Source of the DNA: Candidatus Gastranaerophilales bacterium
GTDB lineage: Bacteria; Cyanobacteriota; Vampirovibrionia; Gastranaerophilales; Gastranaerophilaceae
Assembly: GCA_900767135.1 (NCBI GenBank)
Contig: CAAFYU010000064.1
Location: 1 to 35,117, forward strand
Reading direction: 5' to 3'
DNA length: 35,117 bases
In this document: positions 23,319-30,090 of the stretch, piece by piece
How positions within the stretch are numbered: the stretch's first letter is position 1
Layout of the letters: each line of letters begins with the position of its first letter
Program-made: the position numbers and the translations under genes
Notes under the pieces: generated by a model
Seen by the model: the letters and a program-made list of their open reading frames with translations, nothing else
Told to the model about the DNA's origin: nothing
Databases searched by the model: none

Positions 23319-23984
23319 ATGACAAACTATTCACCAAACATGCTAAAAACATTCAAATCTTGTCCTGTTAAGTACAAATTCAAATACGAGGACAAAATTT
23401 CTTTGCCACAAAAATCGAGTTTTTTTGAGAAGGGTAAAAAGGTTCACGCCCTAGCCAATTATTACCTTCAAGGACTTGATGTTTCAAAGCTTGAACCGAC
23501 TTTAAACGAGGACGAGCAAAGAGCTTGGCAGATGTTGAAGGCGAATGACTTTTTCAATAAAACTTATGTAAATTCAGAATACAATTTGTCTTGTAAAATC
23601 GGAGATTGCTGGATAGGCGGACGATTGGACGCACTTGTAAAAGACGTCGCACAAAATTCCATCAACGCCACTGAATGTTACTACATTCTCGACTACAAAA
23701 CCGGTTCAATACCGCAAAACCCTGAATACGACTACCAAACAATGGTTTACTTGCTTTGTCTTTCAAATTCTCCAATCGTAAAAGAAGGCGACGAAATCAA
23801 ATTTGTCTATATCGACCTGAAAAACGACGACAATTACGTAATCGACTTCACGCCTGAGAGAAAAGTGGAATACGAAAAAGCGATTATCGAAATTTGTGAA
23901 AAAATAGAAAATGCCCAACTTCCGGAAGAAATTGAGCATTCCAAATCTTGTGATTTTTGTGAATTCAAAAAAATCTGCCTCTAA
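23319..23984 (+). CDS. PD-(D/E)XK nuclease with iron-sulphur cysteines (Cas4/AddB C-terminal type)
   Basis: 221 aa from the ATG at 23319, which has AAGGA 7 bases upstream; an upstream ATG at 23253 has none. Nuclease core: His43 in GKKVHAL, Glu87, Asp104 in GGRLDAL, and Asp125 with Lys127 in ILDYKTG, the RecB-family signature. Four cysteines, Cys15 and the C-terminal Cys211-x2-Cys214-x5-Cys220, fit the 4Fe-4S staple of AddB and Cas4. Short length and N-terminal YSPNMLKTFKSCP are typical of the exonuclease domain standing alone. With the upstream helicase it could reconstitute an AddAB-like machine. It overlaps the convergent prepilin gene by a few bases, without a terminator between them. Confidence 0.9.
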   Translation: MTNYSPNMLKTFKSCPVKYKFKYEDKISLPQKSSFFEKGKKVHALANYYLQGLDVSKLEPTLNEDEQRAWQMLKANDFFNKTYVNSEYNLSCKIGDCWIGGRLDALVKDVAQNSINATECYYILDYKTGSIPQNPEYDYQTMVYLLCLSNSPIVKEGDEIKFVYIDLKNDDNYVIDFTPERKVEYEKAIIEICEKIENAQLPEEIEHSKSCDFCEFKKICL

Positions 23985-24715
23985 TAATCCATCTTCCAAC
24001 CATTAGACATCAAGTGAACAAGAGGTTCACCGGTTGGTCTTATATAGTCGGAATAAATTGAGTCGCAAGCATCTCCGTAAGAAGAATACATAACCCCTTT
24101 ATTATTAATACAATATTTTAAAGCAAACAAATCTCTTCCATATTCATTGGGTCCCTTTTCTCCATTCGTATCATACCAAAAACTTATTCCTTGGCGATTC
24201 GGGAATACATATATAATCATTCCATCTGTGGTATAAAAACCGGTCACAGTAGACCAAACGTCACTACTTGATTTATTCAATTTTTTCTTATTTGAACTAT
24301 AATGAAATAACTTTCCGTTATTATCTATCCTACCAGTAAAAAAATACTCAATATCACACTCATCTCCTTGACATATTTTTACTGTTTTTAAGTTTTTTGA
24401 AATTATTCGCTCTATAGAAGAAGGATTACCATAAGCTTCTTCGCATGCATCATTACAATATCCAATATAATCGCCACAATTAACAGGAGCACATACACTA
24501 TCGGTGAACAAAGATGTGGTTTCATAATTACTAGCATCTTCATTAGCTTGAATTTTATTTACCAAGTTTGAAACTGTATTCAGTCCTTTTTTGGCTCCAA
24601 CAGCTAAAACCTGCTTTTGATGTTGTTGGATTAACGTCGGCAAAGTCATTGCGGCAACAACTCCAATAATACCGAGAGTTATCAAAACTTCCGCCAAAGT
24701 AAACGCTTTTTTCAT
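23981..24715 (-). CDS. Type IV prepilin-like protein (orphan)
   Basis: 244 aa. The N-terminus is MKKA then FTLAEVLITLGIIGVVAA: a prepilin-peptidase site before Phe, with Glu5 of the mature protein and the usual hydrophobic helix. Position -1 is Ala rather than Gly. The globular part is Cys-rich (VCAPVNCGDYIGYCNDACEE, then CQGDECDIEYF) and ends NGWKMDY, exactly as in the second prepilin at 28039-28773. No assembly ATPase, platform or secretin gene is nearby. GGAGAA ribosome binding site. A promoter is proposed at 24749-24778. It may be a minor or adhesive pilin used by a pilus encoded elsewhere. Confidence 0.9.
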   Translation of the reverse strand: MKKAFTLAEVLITLGIIGVVAAMTLPTLIQQHQKQVLAVGAKKGLNTVSNLVNKIQANEDASNYETTSLFTDSVCAPVNCGDYIGYCNDACEEAYGNPSSIERIISKNLKTVKICQGDECDIEYFFTGRIDNNGKLFHYSSNKKKLNKSSSDVWSTVTGFYTTDGMIIYVFPNRQGISFWYDTNGEKGPNEYGRDLFALKYCINNKGVMYSSYGDACDSIYSDYIRPTGEPLVHLMSNGWKMDY

Positions 24716-24748
24716 ATATTTCTCCTATTATTACCTAATATATTAATC

Positions 24749-24778
24749 ATTTTATCATTATAATGGGTAGAATGTCAA
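24749..24778 (-). promoter_or_regulatory. Promoter of the orphan prepilin gene
   Basis: On the minus strand, a perfect TTGACA (24778-24773) and TAAAAT (24754-24749) are separated by 18 bases. A TATAAT in between is too close to serve this -35. Confidence 0.5.
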
Positions 24779-24802
24779 TATATTAGTTATTAGAATTTGA
24801 AT

Positions 24803-25030
24803 ATGGAAAAGATTAATGACAATACAATTCTTAAACTTGGACAAAAAATCCGGATAGAGCGTCAAAAACGCAAAATGTCACAAGAAAAATTAGCTGAACT
24901 TGCGGATTTAAACCGAAATTTTGTCGGCATGATTGAACGAGGAGAAACCAATCTTACCATAAAAAAGCTTGAAAACATCGCAAATGCCTTCAACATGAAC
25001 ATCAAAGATCTCTTTTCTTTCGTTATATAA
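24803..25030 (+). CDS. XRE-family helix-turn-helix regulator
   Basis: 75 aa from the ATG at 24803; a TTG two codons upstream is less likely. The entire protein is one HTH_3/XRE domain: LGQKIRIERQKRKMSQEKLAEL, ADLNRNFVGMIERGETN, IKKLENIANAFNMNIKDLF. It has the Q-E-x-L-A pattern of helix 2 and the recognition helix around NRNFVGMIERG. No C-terminal sensor or oligomerisation domain. The ribosome binding site is weak. The gene is divergent from the prepilin gene, sharing an 87-base intergenic region, so either may be its target. It lies close upstream of the WG-repeat gene (28 bases), possibly in one transcript. Confidence 0.85.
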   Translation: MEKINDNTILKLGQKIRIERQKRKMSQEKLAELADLNRNFVGMIERGETNLTIKKLENIANAFNMNIKDLFSFVI

Positions 25031-25058
25031 AATTTTAAATTTATGCTATTATTTAGTT

Positions 25059-25976
25059 ATGAAAAAAGCTTTCGTTATATTATTTTTATTAATAATCTCA
25101 ACTTGCTCAAATGTTTTGGCAAATCCGTCAGAACCTTTGAAGTCTACAATTTCAATGGACGATGAAGTTGTTTTTTCAAATGATAAGAAAAACGTATTAT
25201 TTGGACTAAAAGACAAATCCGGAAACATTATTGTCGATGCCCAGTACAAAAAACTTATTCGTGTAGGCAAATCAGCTTGGATTATCAATAAAAAAAATAA
25301 ATACGGAATGATTGATTGTTCAGGGAATATTCTTGTTGAACCCAAATTTCGACACGTCGACAGAATGCTTGGCAAATACGTAAAACTCGGGAACGAAAAC
25401 AATTACGGAGTTTATAACGAATTCGGAGAAGCAATAATTCCTAATGAATATATGTCTGTTGATTTGCTCTTTGGTGGAATGTTTTTGATTAAAAAGAATT
25501 ACAAATACGGCGTTGTCGACCGCAATGGCAAACTTATTCTAAACACAATCTTTGACGACATTTATATGCCAAAACCGAATATAATGAGAATTCAATATAA
25601 CGGTCAATGGTACGAAATTGAGCAAATTGTCAGCGGAGAATTTCAATTGCCAGATGATGTGAAAAATATTAAAGAAAATAGCGATTTTAGAGTAACTAAA
25701 TTTGTATCCGATCCGCTTACGGCGTCTGGATATTCCGCTGTGACTTTTACGGATTATATTTTAAAAATTTTCTCATCAATTTCACCATCACACGAGGAAA
25801 CAATCGACGAACTTATGTTTTCACAAGGGGCGGATACCGTAAATATTTTTATAAAATGTTCTTGGCTTCCAAAATATCCGTTTACTTTTGCCAAAAAGTA
25901 TTATCATAACATAAGAACCCCAAACAACGGGCCTTTGAACAATGTCAAAAACGAACTGAAACAAAAGATGGACTAA
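25059..25976 (+). CDS. Secreted WG-repeat protein
   Basis: 305 aa. The signal peptide is at residues 1-21 (MKKAFVILFLLIISTCSNVLA). About four WG-type repeats follow, with Tyr or Phe replacing Trp: LFGLKDKSGNIIVDAQY, KYGMIDCSGNILVEPKF, NYGVYNEFGEAIIPNEY and KYGVVDRNGKLILNTIF, about 40 residues apart. WG repeats are beta-structured binding modules found in many secreted bacterial proteins; no enzymatic residues are visible. The C-terminal third (about 205-305) is a separate mixed region of unknown fold, ending with a basic tail. No ribosome binding site is obvious before the ATG, unlike the neighbours, so translation may depend on the upstream XRE gene. Confidence 0.85.
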   Translation: MKKAFVILFLLIISTCSNVLANPSEPLKSTISMDDEVVFSNDKKNVLFGLKDKSGNIIVDAQYKKLIRVGKSAWIINKKNKYGMIDCSGNILVEPKFRHVDRMLGKYVKLGNENNYGVYNEFGEAIIPNEYMSVDLLFGGMFLIKKNYKYGVVDRNGKLILNTIFDDIYMPKPNIMRIQYNGQWYEIEQIVSGEFQLPDDVKNIKENSDFRVTKFVSDPLTASGYSAVTFTDYILKIFSSISPSHEETIDELMFSQGADTVNIFIKCSWLPKYPFTFAKKYYHNIRTPNNGPLNNVKNELKQKMD

Positions 25977-26333
25977 ACGCCACTTTCAGAATTCTTGCCA
26001 TTCTGAACTTGTTATTATTTATTATTATGTCCTACGCGGACGGCGGGAACTTTTTATGGAAAAAGTTCCACAAAACCAGCCACACGCTTCGTTCGCTAAT
26101 AACTTGTAAGCTCAACTTGAAACAGCCAAACTCGCTATGCACATGCATTAAAAATTATGAAATCGTCATTGCGAGCGAATAGCGTGGCAATCCAGCCTAT
26201 CAAATAACTTTACCGCTCAAACAATGGCTGTTTTTGTCGTTTGTTTCGCTAACAAGTTGTTGCTCATTTCGCTATCGTGGCAATTTGACTCCGTAATCAA
26301 TTCGTTACTCTGAAATTTTATCAACTAATAACC
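25977..26333. repeat. 357-base gene-free region with hairpin and dispersed repeat remnants
   Basis: No gene is seen. A perfect hairpin GGAACTTTTT/AAAAAGTTCC with loop ATGG lies at 26046-26069. A CGTCATTGCGAGCGAA ... GCGTGGCAATCCAG element (26164-26195) is of a type known as a dispersed extragenic repeat in many bacterial genomes. Further TTCGCTAA- and GCTCATTTCGCT-like fragments resemble decayed copies. Convergent genes flank it. Confidence 0.6.
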
Positions 26334-27038
26334 TTACTCTTTCATCGCAAACCGTTTTTTGCCCGTCAAAGTTGTATTATCTAAGTTTGCCGTTTCAATA
26401 AATTTTTTCGCATCATTCACAGGAATTGCGAAACCTATACCGATGTTTGAAATATTGTTATCCGGATTGTAAATCGATTGGGAAATCCCGATGACTTCGC
26501 CTTGTGAGTTCAAAAGCGGGCCGCCGGAACACCCGGGATTTATCGCCGCATCAGTTTGAATTCTACCCTTTGCATAATCAATTCGTGAAACAATTCCGGA
26601 AGTCAATGTTCCTGAAAATCCAAACGGATTGCCGATTGCCAAGACTTTTTGCCCTACTTTCACATCAGAGGAATCACCAAAAGATATAGTTTTCAGACGC
26701 GATTTGGGAGCAATTTTTAGTAATGCCAAATCCTTATTTTTCCCCATTTTGGCAAGAACTGAGGCTTTATAAACCTTGCCGTCTGAGGTAGTAACATCAA
26801 TTTCTTTTGCGCCTTCTATCACGTGAGAACCTGTCAAAATCACGCCGTCTGAACGGATTACGCAACCTGTTCCGGCAGAAAATCCGTCGGCAAGATTTGC
26901 GTCAATCGCAACAATTGCAGGGTTAATCCTTTCATAAACACTGATATTTATAAGCTCGTCCGCGCCGTAATTTTGTGCCCCGACAGGTACGAAAGATAAA
27001 AACAAAAACGTTATACACACAATTATTCTTTTTAGCAT
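26334..27038 (-). CDS. Secreted HtrA/Deg-like serine protease without PDZ domain
   Basis: 234 aa. The signal peptide is at residues 1-21 (RIIVCITFLFLSFVPVGA). A trypsin-like S1C domain has the intact triad His72 (VILTGSHVIEG), Asp103 (NKDLALLKI) and Ser171 (NPGCSGGPLLN). Family landmarks VLAIGNPFGFSGTLTSGIVS and GIGFAIPVNDAKKFI are present. The usual TNAHV is TGSHV and GNSGGP is GCSGGP. The protein stops right after the protease domain, without PDZ modules, so regulation by peptide binding is not expected. Probably periplasmic protein quality control. GGGGAG ribosome binding site. Divergent from ycf23. Confidence 0.92.
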   Translation of the reverse strand: MLKRIIVCITFLFLSFVPVGAQNYGADELINISVYERINPAIVAIDANLADGFSAGTGCVIRSDGVILTGSHVIEGAKEIDVTTSDGKVYKASVLAKMGKNKDLALLKIAPKSRLKTISFGDSSDVKVGQKVLAIGNPFGFSGTLTSGIVSRIDYAKGRIQTDAAINPGCSGGPLLNSQGEVIGISQSIYNPDNNISNIGIGFAIPVNDAKKFIETANLDNTTLTGKKRFAMKE

Positions 27039-27116
27039 TTTACTCCCCTTTTAGTATTATTATTGGCGGTTTTTATAAATTTTCATTACCCTAAAAATTT
27101 TTTTTGCGGTTAGTTA

Positions 27117-27145
27117 TTGTAATTATTACAATTTTAATGTATAAT
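27117..27145 (+). promoter_or_regulatory. Promoter of ycf23
   Basis: TTGTAA (27117-27122) and TATAAT (27140-27145) are separated by exactly 17 bases, giving a leader of about 35 nt. Confidence 0.7.
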
Positions 27146-27186
27146 GCAGAAAAAACTTTACACTTTATAAGAAAGGAAATTTTTAA

Positions 27187-27945
27187 ATGAGCAGAATTGA
27201 TTTATTTAGACAACATTTGACAGAAAAAAGAGCTGTAAAAGTTATCGCAGGTATCGACAACTTTGATATCGAAAACATTAAAAAAGTTGTTTCATCAGCA
27301 GAAAACGCTGGTGCATCAGCAGTTGATATTTGTGCAAAACCTGAAATCGTTTCAGAAATCAGAAATATGACAGATATGCCGATTTTCGTATCATCAATCG
27401 TTCCATCAGAACTTGTAAAAGCAGTAGAACTTGGTGCTGACGCTATTGAACTTGGAAACTTTGATGTACTTTACAAAAAAGGAATGTCTTTCTCAGCTGA
27501 TCAAGTTATGTCATTGGTTAGAGAAACTATGGATATGCTTGGCGACACAAGAACATTCTTCTGTGTAACAATTCCTGGTGAATTGTCAATCGCTGACCAA
27601 ATCGATTTGGCTAGAAAATTAGAAACAATGGGCATCGACTTAGTTCAAACAGAAGGTCACTTCTCAGCAGATCACATTTCAGAAGGTGCTAGAGGTTTGA
27701 TGGAAAGAGCTGAATTGACTCTATCTAACACAATTGAACTTTCTAGAAATATCGACTTGCCTATTATGACAGCAACAGCAATCAACCCAACAACTGCTCC
27801 ATTTGCATTTGCAGCAGGTGCATCAGCAATCGGTTGTGGTTCTTGCATCAACAAAATGGATTCAGACTTGTCAATGATGGCAACAGCTAGAAGCCTTGTT
27901 GAAATTGCTTCAAGAAATGCTTTGAAAGTTGTTGAATTAGTATAG
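27187..27945 (+). CDS. ycf23: Ycf23/DUF561 TIM-barrel protein
   Basis: 252 aa. Resembles the Ycf23 (DUF561) family known from Cyanobacteria and algal plastids, a predicted (beta/alpha)8 barrel of unknown activity. Visible barrel elements: AVKVIAGIDNFDIENI, GASAVDICAKPE, MPIFVSSIVPSELV, LGADAIELGNFDVLY, FFCVTIPGELSIADQIDLAR, DLVQTEGHFSA, LPIMTATAINPTTAPFAFA and AGASAIGCGSCINKM. The conserved AGIDNFD, ELGNFD and QTEG strands fit the family. Codon use is more uniform and A/C-ended than in neighbouring genes, suggesting good expression. Strong promoter and AAGAAAGGAAA ribosome binding site; terminator at 27971-28003. It supports the cyanobacterial-lineage placement. Confidence 0.88.
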   Translation: MSRIDLFRQHLTEKRAVKVIAGIDNFDIENIKKVVSSAENAGASAVDICAKPEIVSEIRNMTDMPIFVSSIVPSELVKAVELGADAIELGNFDVLYKKGMSFSADQVMSLVRETMDMLGDTRTFFCVTIPGELSIADQIDLARKLETMGIDLVQTEGHFSADHISEGARGLMERAELTLSNTIELSRNIDLPIMTATAINPTTAPFAFAAGASAIGCGSCINKMDSDLSMMATARSLVEIASRNALKVVELV

Positions 27946-27970
27946 TCAACAACCCAAAATCTCCAAAATA

Positions 27971-28003
27971 AAAAAAGACCTGTTCCAATGAACAGGTCTT
28001 TTT
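27971..28003. terminator. Bidirectional terminator between ycf23 and the second prepilin gene
   Basis: AAAGACCTGTTC (27974-27985) and GAACAGGTCTTT (27990-28001) form a perfect 12-bp stem with a CAAT loop, A-run on one side and T-run on the other. Confidence 0.92.
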
Positions 28004-28038
28004 AATTGAAATAATATTTCTTATTAATTATCAACAAA

Positions 28039-28773
28039 TTAATAATCCATTTTCCAACCATTTGTCACCACTGATGCAGTACAGCTATCTTCCGGTCTAA
28101 GACCTTTATAATTATTATCATGATTTATTAAATTAAATGTAAAAAGATCTCTCCCAATTGTGTTTGGTTTTTTATTTCCATTTACATCAATAATTACGTA
28201 TAAATTGGAAAAGCCATATGTCCCTATATAATAAATAGCTCCATCAACAGAATAGAAACCAACATAATCTGCAAGTGAGCCATAATAGTAGCAATTAATA
28301 TTATTAATAGTATTTGCTGTTTTTATTTTATACGTTTGATTGGTTTTATATTCGTTCGTACATTCTCCTTGTTTACATATTTTGGCAGTTTTCAAATATT
28401 TTACAATAACCTCTTCTAAAGCCGAGTAATTTACATAATTAGAATCACTCGAACTAAACCATTCACAGTCCTGGTCCGAACATACAGCCTTTGAAAAAAG
28501 TTCAGTATCTTTTAATTCTGTAACCCCTTCATCTGCTTGCATTTTTCTCATCATATTATCCCAAGTATTTACAGCCTTTTGTAACTGTGTAACGTATACT
28601 TGTTTTTGATGTTGTTGAATTAATGTCGGCAATGTCATTGCCGCTACAACACCAATAATCCCAAGAGTAATCAATACTTCTGCCAGTGTAAACGCAGACT
28701 TTTTAACAACGGCACGCATCCCCTCGCGATTGCCCCCCCCCCCGAGAGCTCTTCCAAGTTCAAATCTCTTCAT
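28039..28773 (-). CDS. Type IV prepilin-like protein with long leader and homopolymer tract (orphan)
   Basis: 244 aa. The predicted prepilin-peptidase site is after residue 27 (KKSA then FTLAEVLITLGIIG); the leader is unusually long and contains four glycines (11-14) encoded by an 11-base G-run. The N-terminal helix is the same as in the prepilin at 23981-24715, up to TLIQQHQKQV. The globular part is different but keeps paired cysteines (VCSDQDCEWF, CKQGECTNEYK) and the same NGWKMDY end. The first ATG has a clear ribosome binding site; an in-frame ATG at residue 19, just after the tract, has GAGGGG but with no spacer. No other pilus gene is present. Length change in the G-run would shift the frame ahead of the mature protein. 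Confidence 0.88.
   Translation of the reverse strand: MKRFELGRALGGGGNREGMRAVVKKSAFTLAEVLITLGIIGVVAAMTLPTLIQQHQKQVYVTQLQKAVNTWDNMMRKMQADEGVTELKDTELFSKAVCSDQDCEWFSSSDSNYVNYSALEEVIVKYLKTAKICKQGECTNEYKTNQTYKIKTANTINNINCYYYGSLADYVGFYSVDGAIYYIGTYGFSNLYVIIDVNGNKKPNTIGRDLFTFNLINHDNNYKGLRPEDSCTASVVTNGWKMDY
28733..28743 (-). repeat. 11-base poly-G tract (coding strand) in a prepilin leader
   Basis: Eleven C residues on the plus strand encode Gly11-Gly14 of the prepilin leader. A pure G/C run of this length is striking in such AT-rich DNA and is a classic slippage site. Confidence 0.9.
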
Positions 28774-28806
28774 ATTTTTGCCCTTTCTTTCTAACTATAC
28801 TCAATC

Positions 28807-28834
28807 ATTATAACATATTTTTCACAGTTTTCAA
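28807..28834 (-). promoter_or_regulatory. Promoter of the second prepilin gene
   Basis: On the minus strand, TTGAAA (28834-28829) and TATAAT (28812-28807) have a 16-base spacer; TG one base upstream of the -10 gives an extended -10. The rest of the 299-base intergenic region up to 29072 shows only the divergent promoter at 29006-29034. Confidence 0.65.
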
Positions 28835-29005
28835 GTTCGTGTTCTGGTTCATAAACTTATTTATTTTTTCTATATAAATTCTTTCAGGATAGAAGGAAGA
28901 GATTTGTTCACTGTTAATTATTTTAGAAATCATAAAGTAATTCATTGCCATCAGACAAATATTCATAAAACTTTTTCTTTAAATTTCTTAATAAATCGTA
29001 TATTT

Positions 29006-29034
29006 TTGGCAATTTTTGTTTTTCATTGTATTAT
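29006..29034 (+). promoter_or_regulatory. Promoter of the small basic protein gene
   Basis: TTGGCA (29006-29011) and TATTAT (29029-29034) are separated by exactly 17 bases; the leader would be about 32 nt. Confidence 0.6.
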
Positions 29035-29072
29035 TAAAAAGTATAGATTACCCCACAGAAAGAAGGTTTGAT

Positions 29073-29351
29073 ATGAGTATTAAAACTTACTACAATGCAG
29101 CAATATGTGCCACTTACGATAGAAGAGACGTAAGAAATATGTCTAAAAGAAAAGTTTTATCACCAATTGAAAAAAGTTATTTTAATGAACTGGTAACACA
29201 AACAGGACCTTCTGTCCACAACCCGATTAAGGTTATTAGAAACTGGTTTAAAGCTTATCACCAAAATATTGCAAGACAAAAAGAAATTGAAGCTATTAAT
29301 GCTCCATTCCAAAAAATATCATTTATAAAAAAAATAATAAAACACATGTAA
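29073..29351 (+). CDS. Small basic protein of unknown function
   Basis: 92 aa from the ATG at 29073, chosen because AGAAGG lies 6-7 bases upstream and a promoter ends at 29034; a longer frame from 29016 would begin at the promoter. No known family recognised. The sequence is rich in Lys, Arg, Tyr and Asn, with helical blocks (DRRDVRNMSKRK, then IEKSYFNELV, and KVIRNWFKAYHQNIARQKEI). It has no signal peptide, cysteine motif or membrane segment. Monocistronic, between its own promoter and a strong terminator. A nucleic-acid- or membrane-surface-binding role would suit the charge, but this is a guess. Confidence 0.7.
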   Translation: MSIKTYYNAAICATYDRRDVRNMSKRKVLSPIEKSYFNELVTQTGPSVHNPIKVIRNWFKAYHQNIARQKEIEAINAPFQKISFIKKIIKHM

Positions 29352-29356
29352 ATCCA

Positions 29357-29386
29357 AAAGACGCACATAATATGCGTCTTTTTTTA
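29357..29386 (+). terminator. Terminator after the small basic protein gene
   Basis: AAAGACGCA (29357-29365) pairs with TGCGTCTTT (29373-29381), followed by TTTTTAT. Confidence 0.85.
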
Positions 29387-29398
29387 TTATAACTTTTC

Positions 29399-29427
29399 TT
29401 GCATAATCATATATTGCGTGATAAAAT
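29399..29427 (+). promoter_or_regulatory. Promoter of the aquaporin gene
   Basis: TTGCAT (29399-29404) and TAAAAT (29422-29427) are separated by exactly 17 bases, with a short leader to the ATG at 29452, which has GAGGAGG upstream. Confidence 0.65.
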
Positions 29428-29451
29428 TTTACTACAAAGAGGAGGTTTTAT

Positions 29452-30081
29452 ATGAGAGAGTTAATAAAAAAATGCTTTGTTGAACTTATTGGGGCATTTT
29501 TCTTCGTTTTCACAATTGGTTGTGCATTATTTCCAAATGAACATGTTGGATTTCCGCCTTTGGCGATAGGTTTTGTTTTAATGATTTTAATTTATATGGG
29601 AAGACATATTTCCGGCGGTCACTACAATCCTGCCGTATCTTTGGCTGTTTCTATAAGAGGGGCTTTAAAATGGAAAGAACTTCCAGCTTATGTAATCTCC
29701 CAATTTGTTGGTGGAAGTTTAGGTGCACTTTTGACAAGCTACATCGTTGCGGTTCCACCTTATGCAAGAGAAACATCATATAGCATTGTTCCAATGATTA
29801 TTTGCGAATTTTTATTTACGTTCTTATTGTGCTATGTTGTTTTGCAAACTACAACTTCTAAAAAAACAGAAGGAAATTCATATTTTGGGCTTGCAATCGG
29901 CTCGGTTGCCATGGTCGGGCTTCTTGCCACTGTCGGAACTTGTTATAGTGCATTTAATCCAGCTGTTGCACTCGGTTTTTATATTATGAAAATTGCTCAA
30001 ACTAAACTTATTGCATACACAATTTTAACAAACTTTGTTGCCGGAGCTGCTGCTGCCGGAGCTTACAAGATTAGCGAATAG
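29452..30081 (+). CDS. MIP-family aquaporin/aquaglyceroporin-like channel
   Basis: 209 aa, six membrane helices by hydropathy. Both half-helix motifs are present: SGGHYNPAVSLAV (first NPA) and YSAFNPAVALGF (second NPA). The E of CFVELIGAFFFVF in helix 1 and EFLFTFLLCYVV in helix 4 are the usual family glutamates. The residue after the second NPA is Val; nearly all water and glycerol channels have Arg there, the key residue of the aromatic/arginine filter. Selectivity is therefore hard to predict and may be for a larger or less polar solute. It is the first gene of a likely operon with the next gene (9-base gap). Very strong GGAGG ribosome binding site. Confidence 0.92.
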   Translation: MRELIKKCFVELIGAFFFVFTIGCALFPNEHVGFPPLAIGFVLMILIYMGRHISGGHYNPAVSLAVSIRGALKWKELPAYVISQFVGGSLGALLTSYIVAVPPYARETSYSIVPMIICEFLFTFLLCYVVLQTTTSKKTEGNSYFGLAIGSVAMVGLLATVGTCYSAFNPAVALGFYIMKIAQTKLIAYTILTNFVAGAAAAGAYKISE

Positions 30082-30090
30082 GAGATTTTT

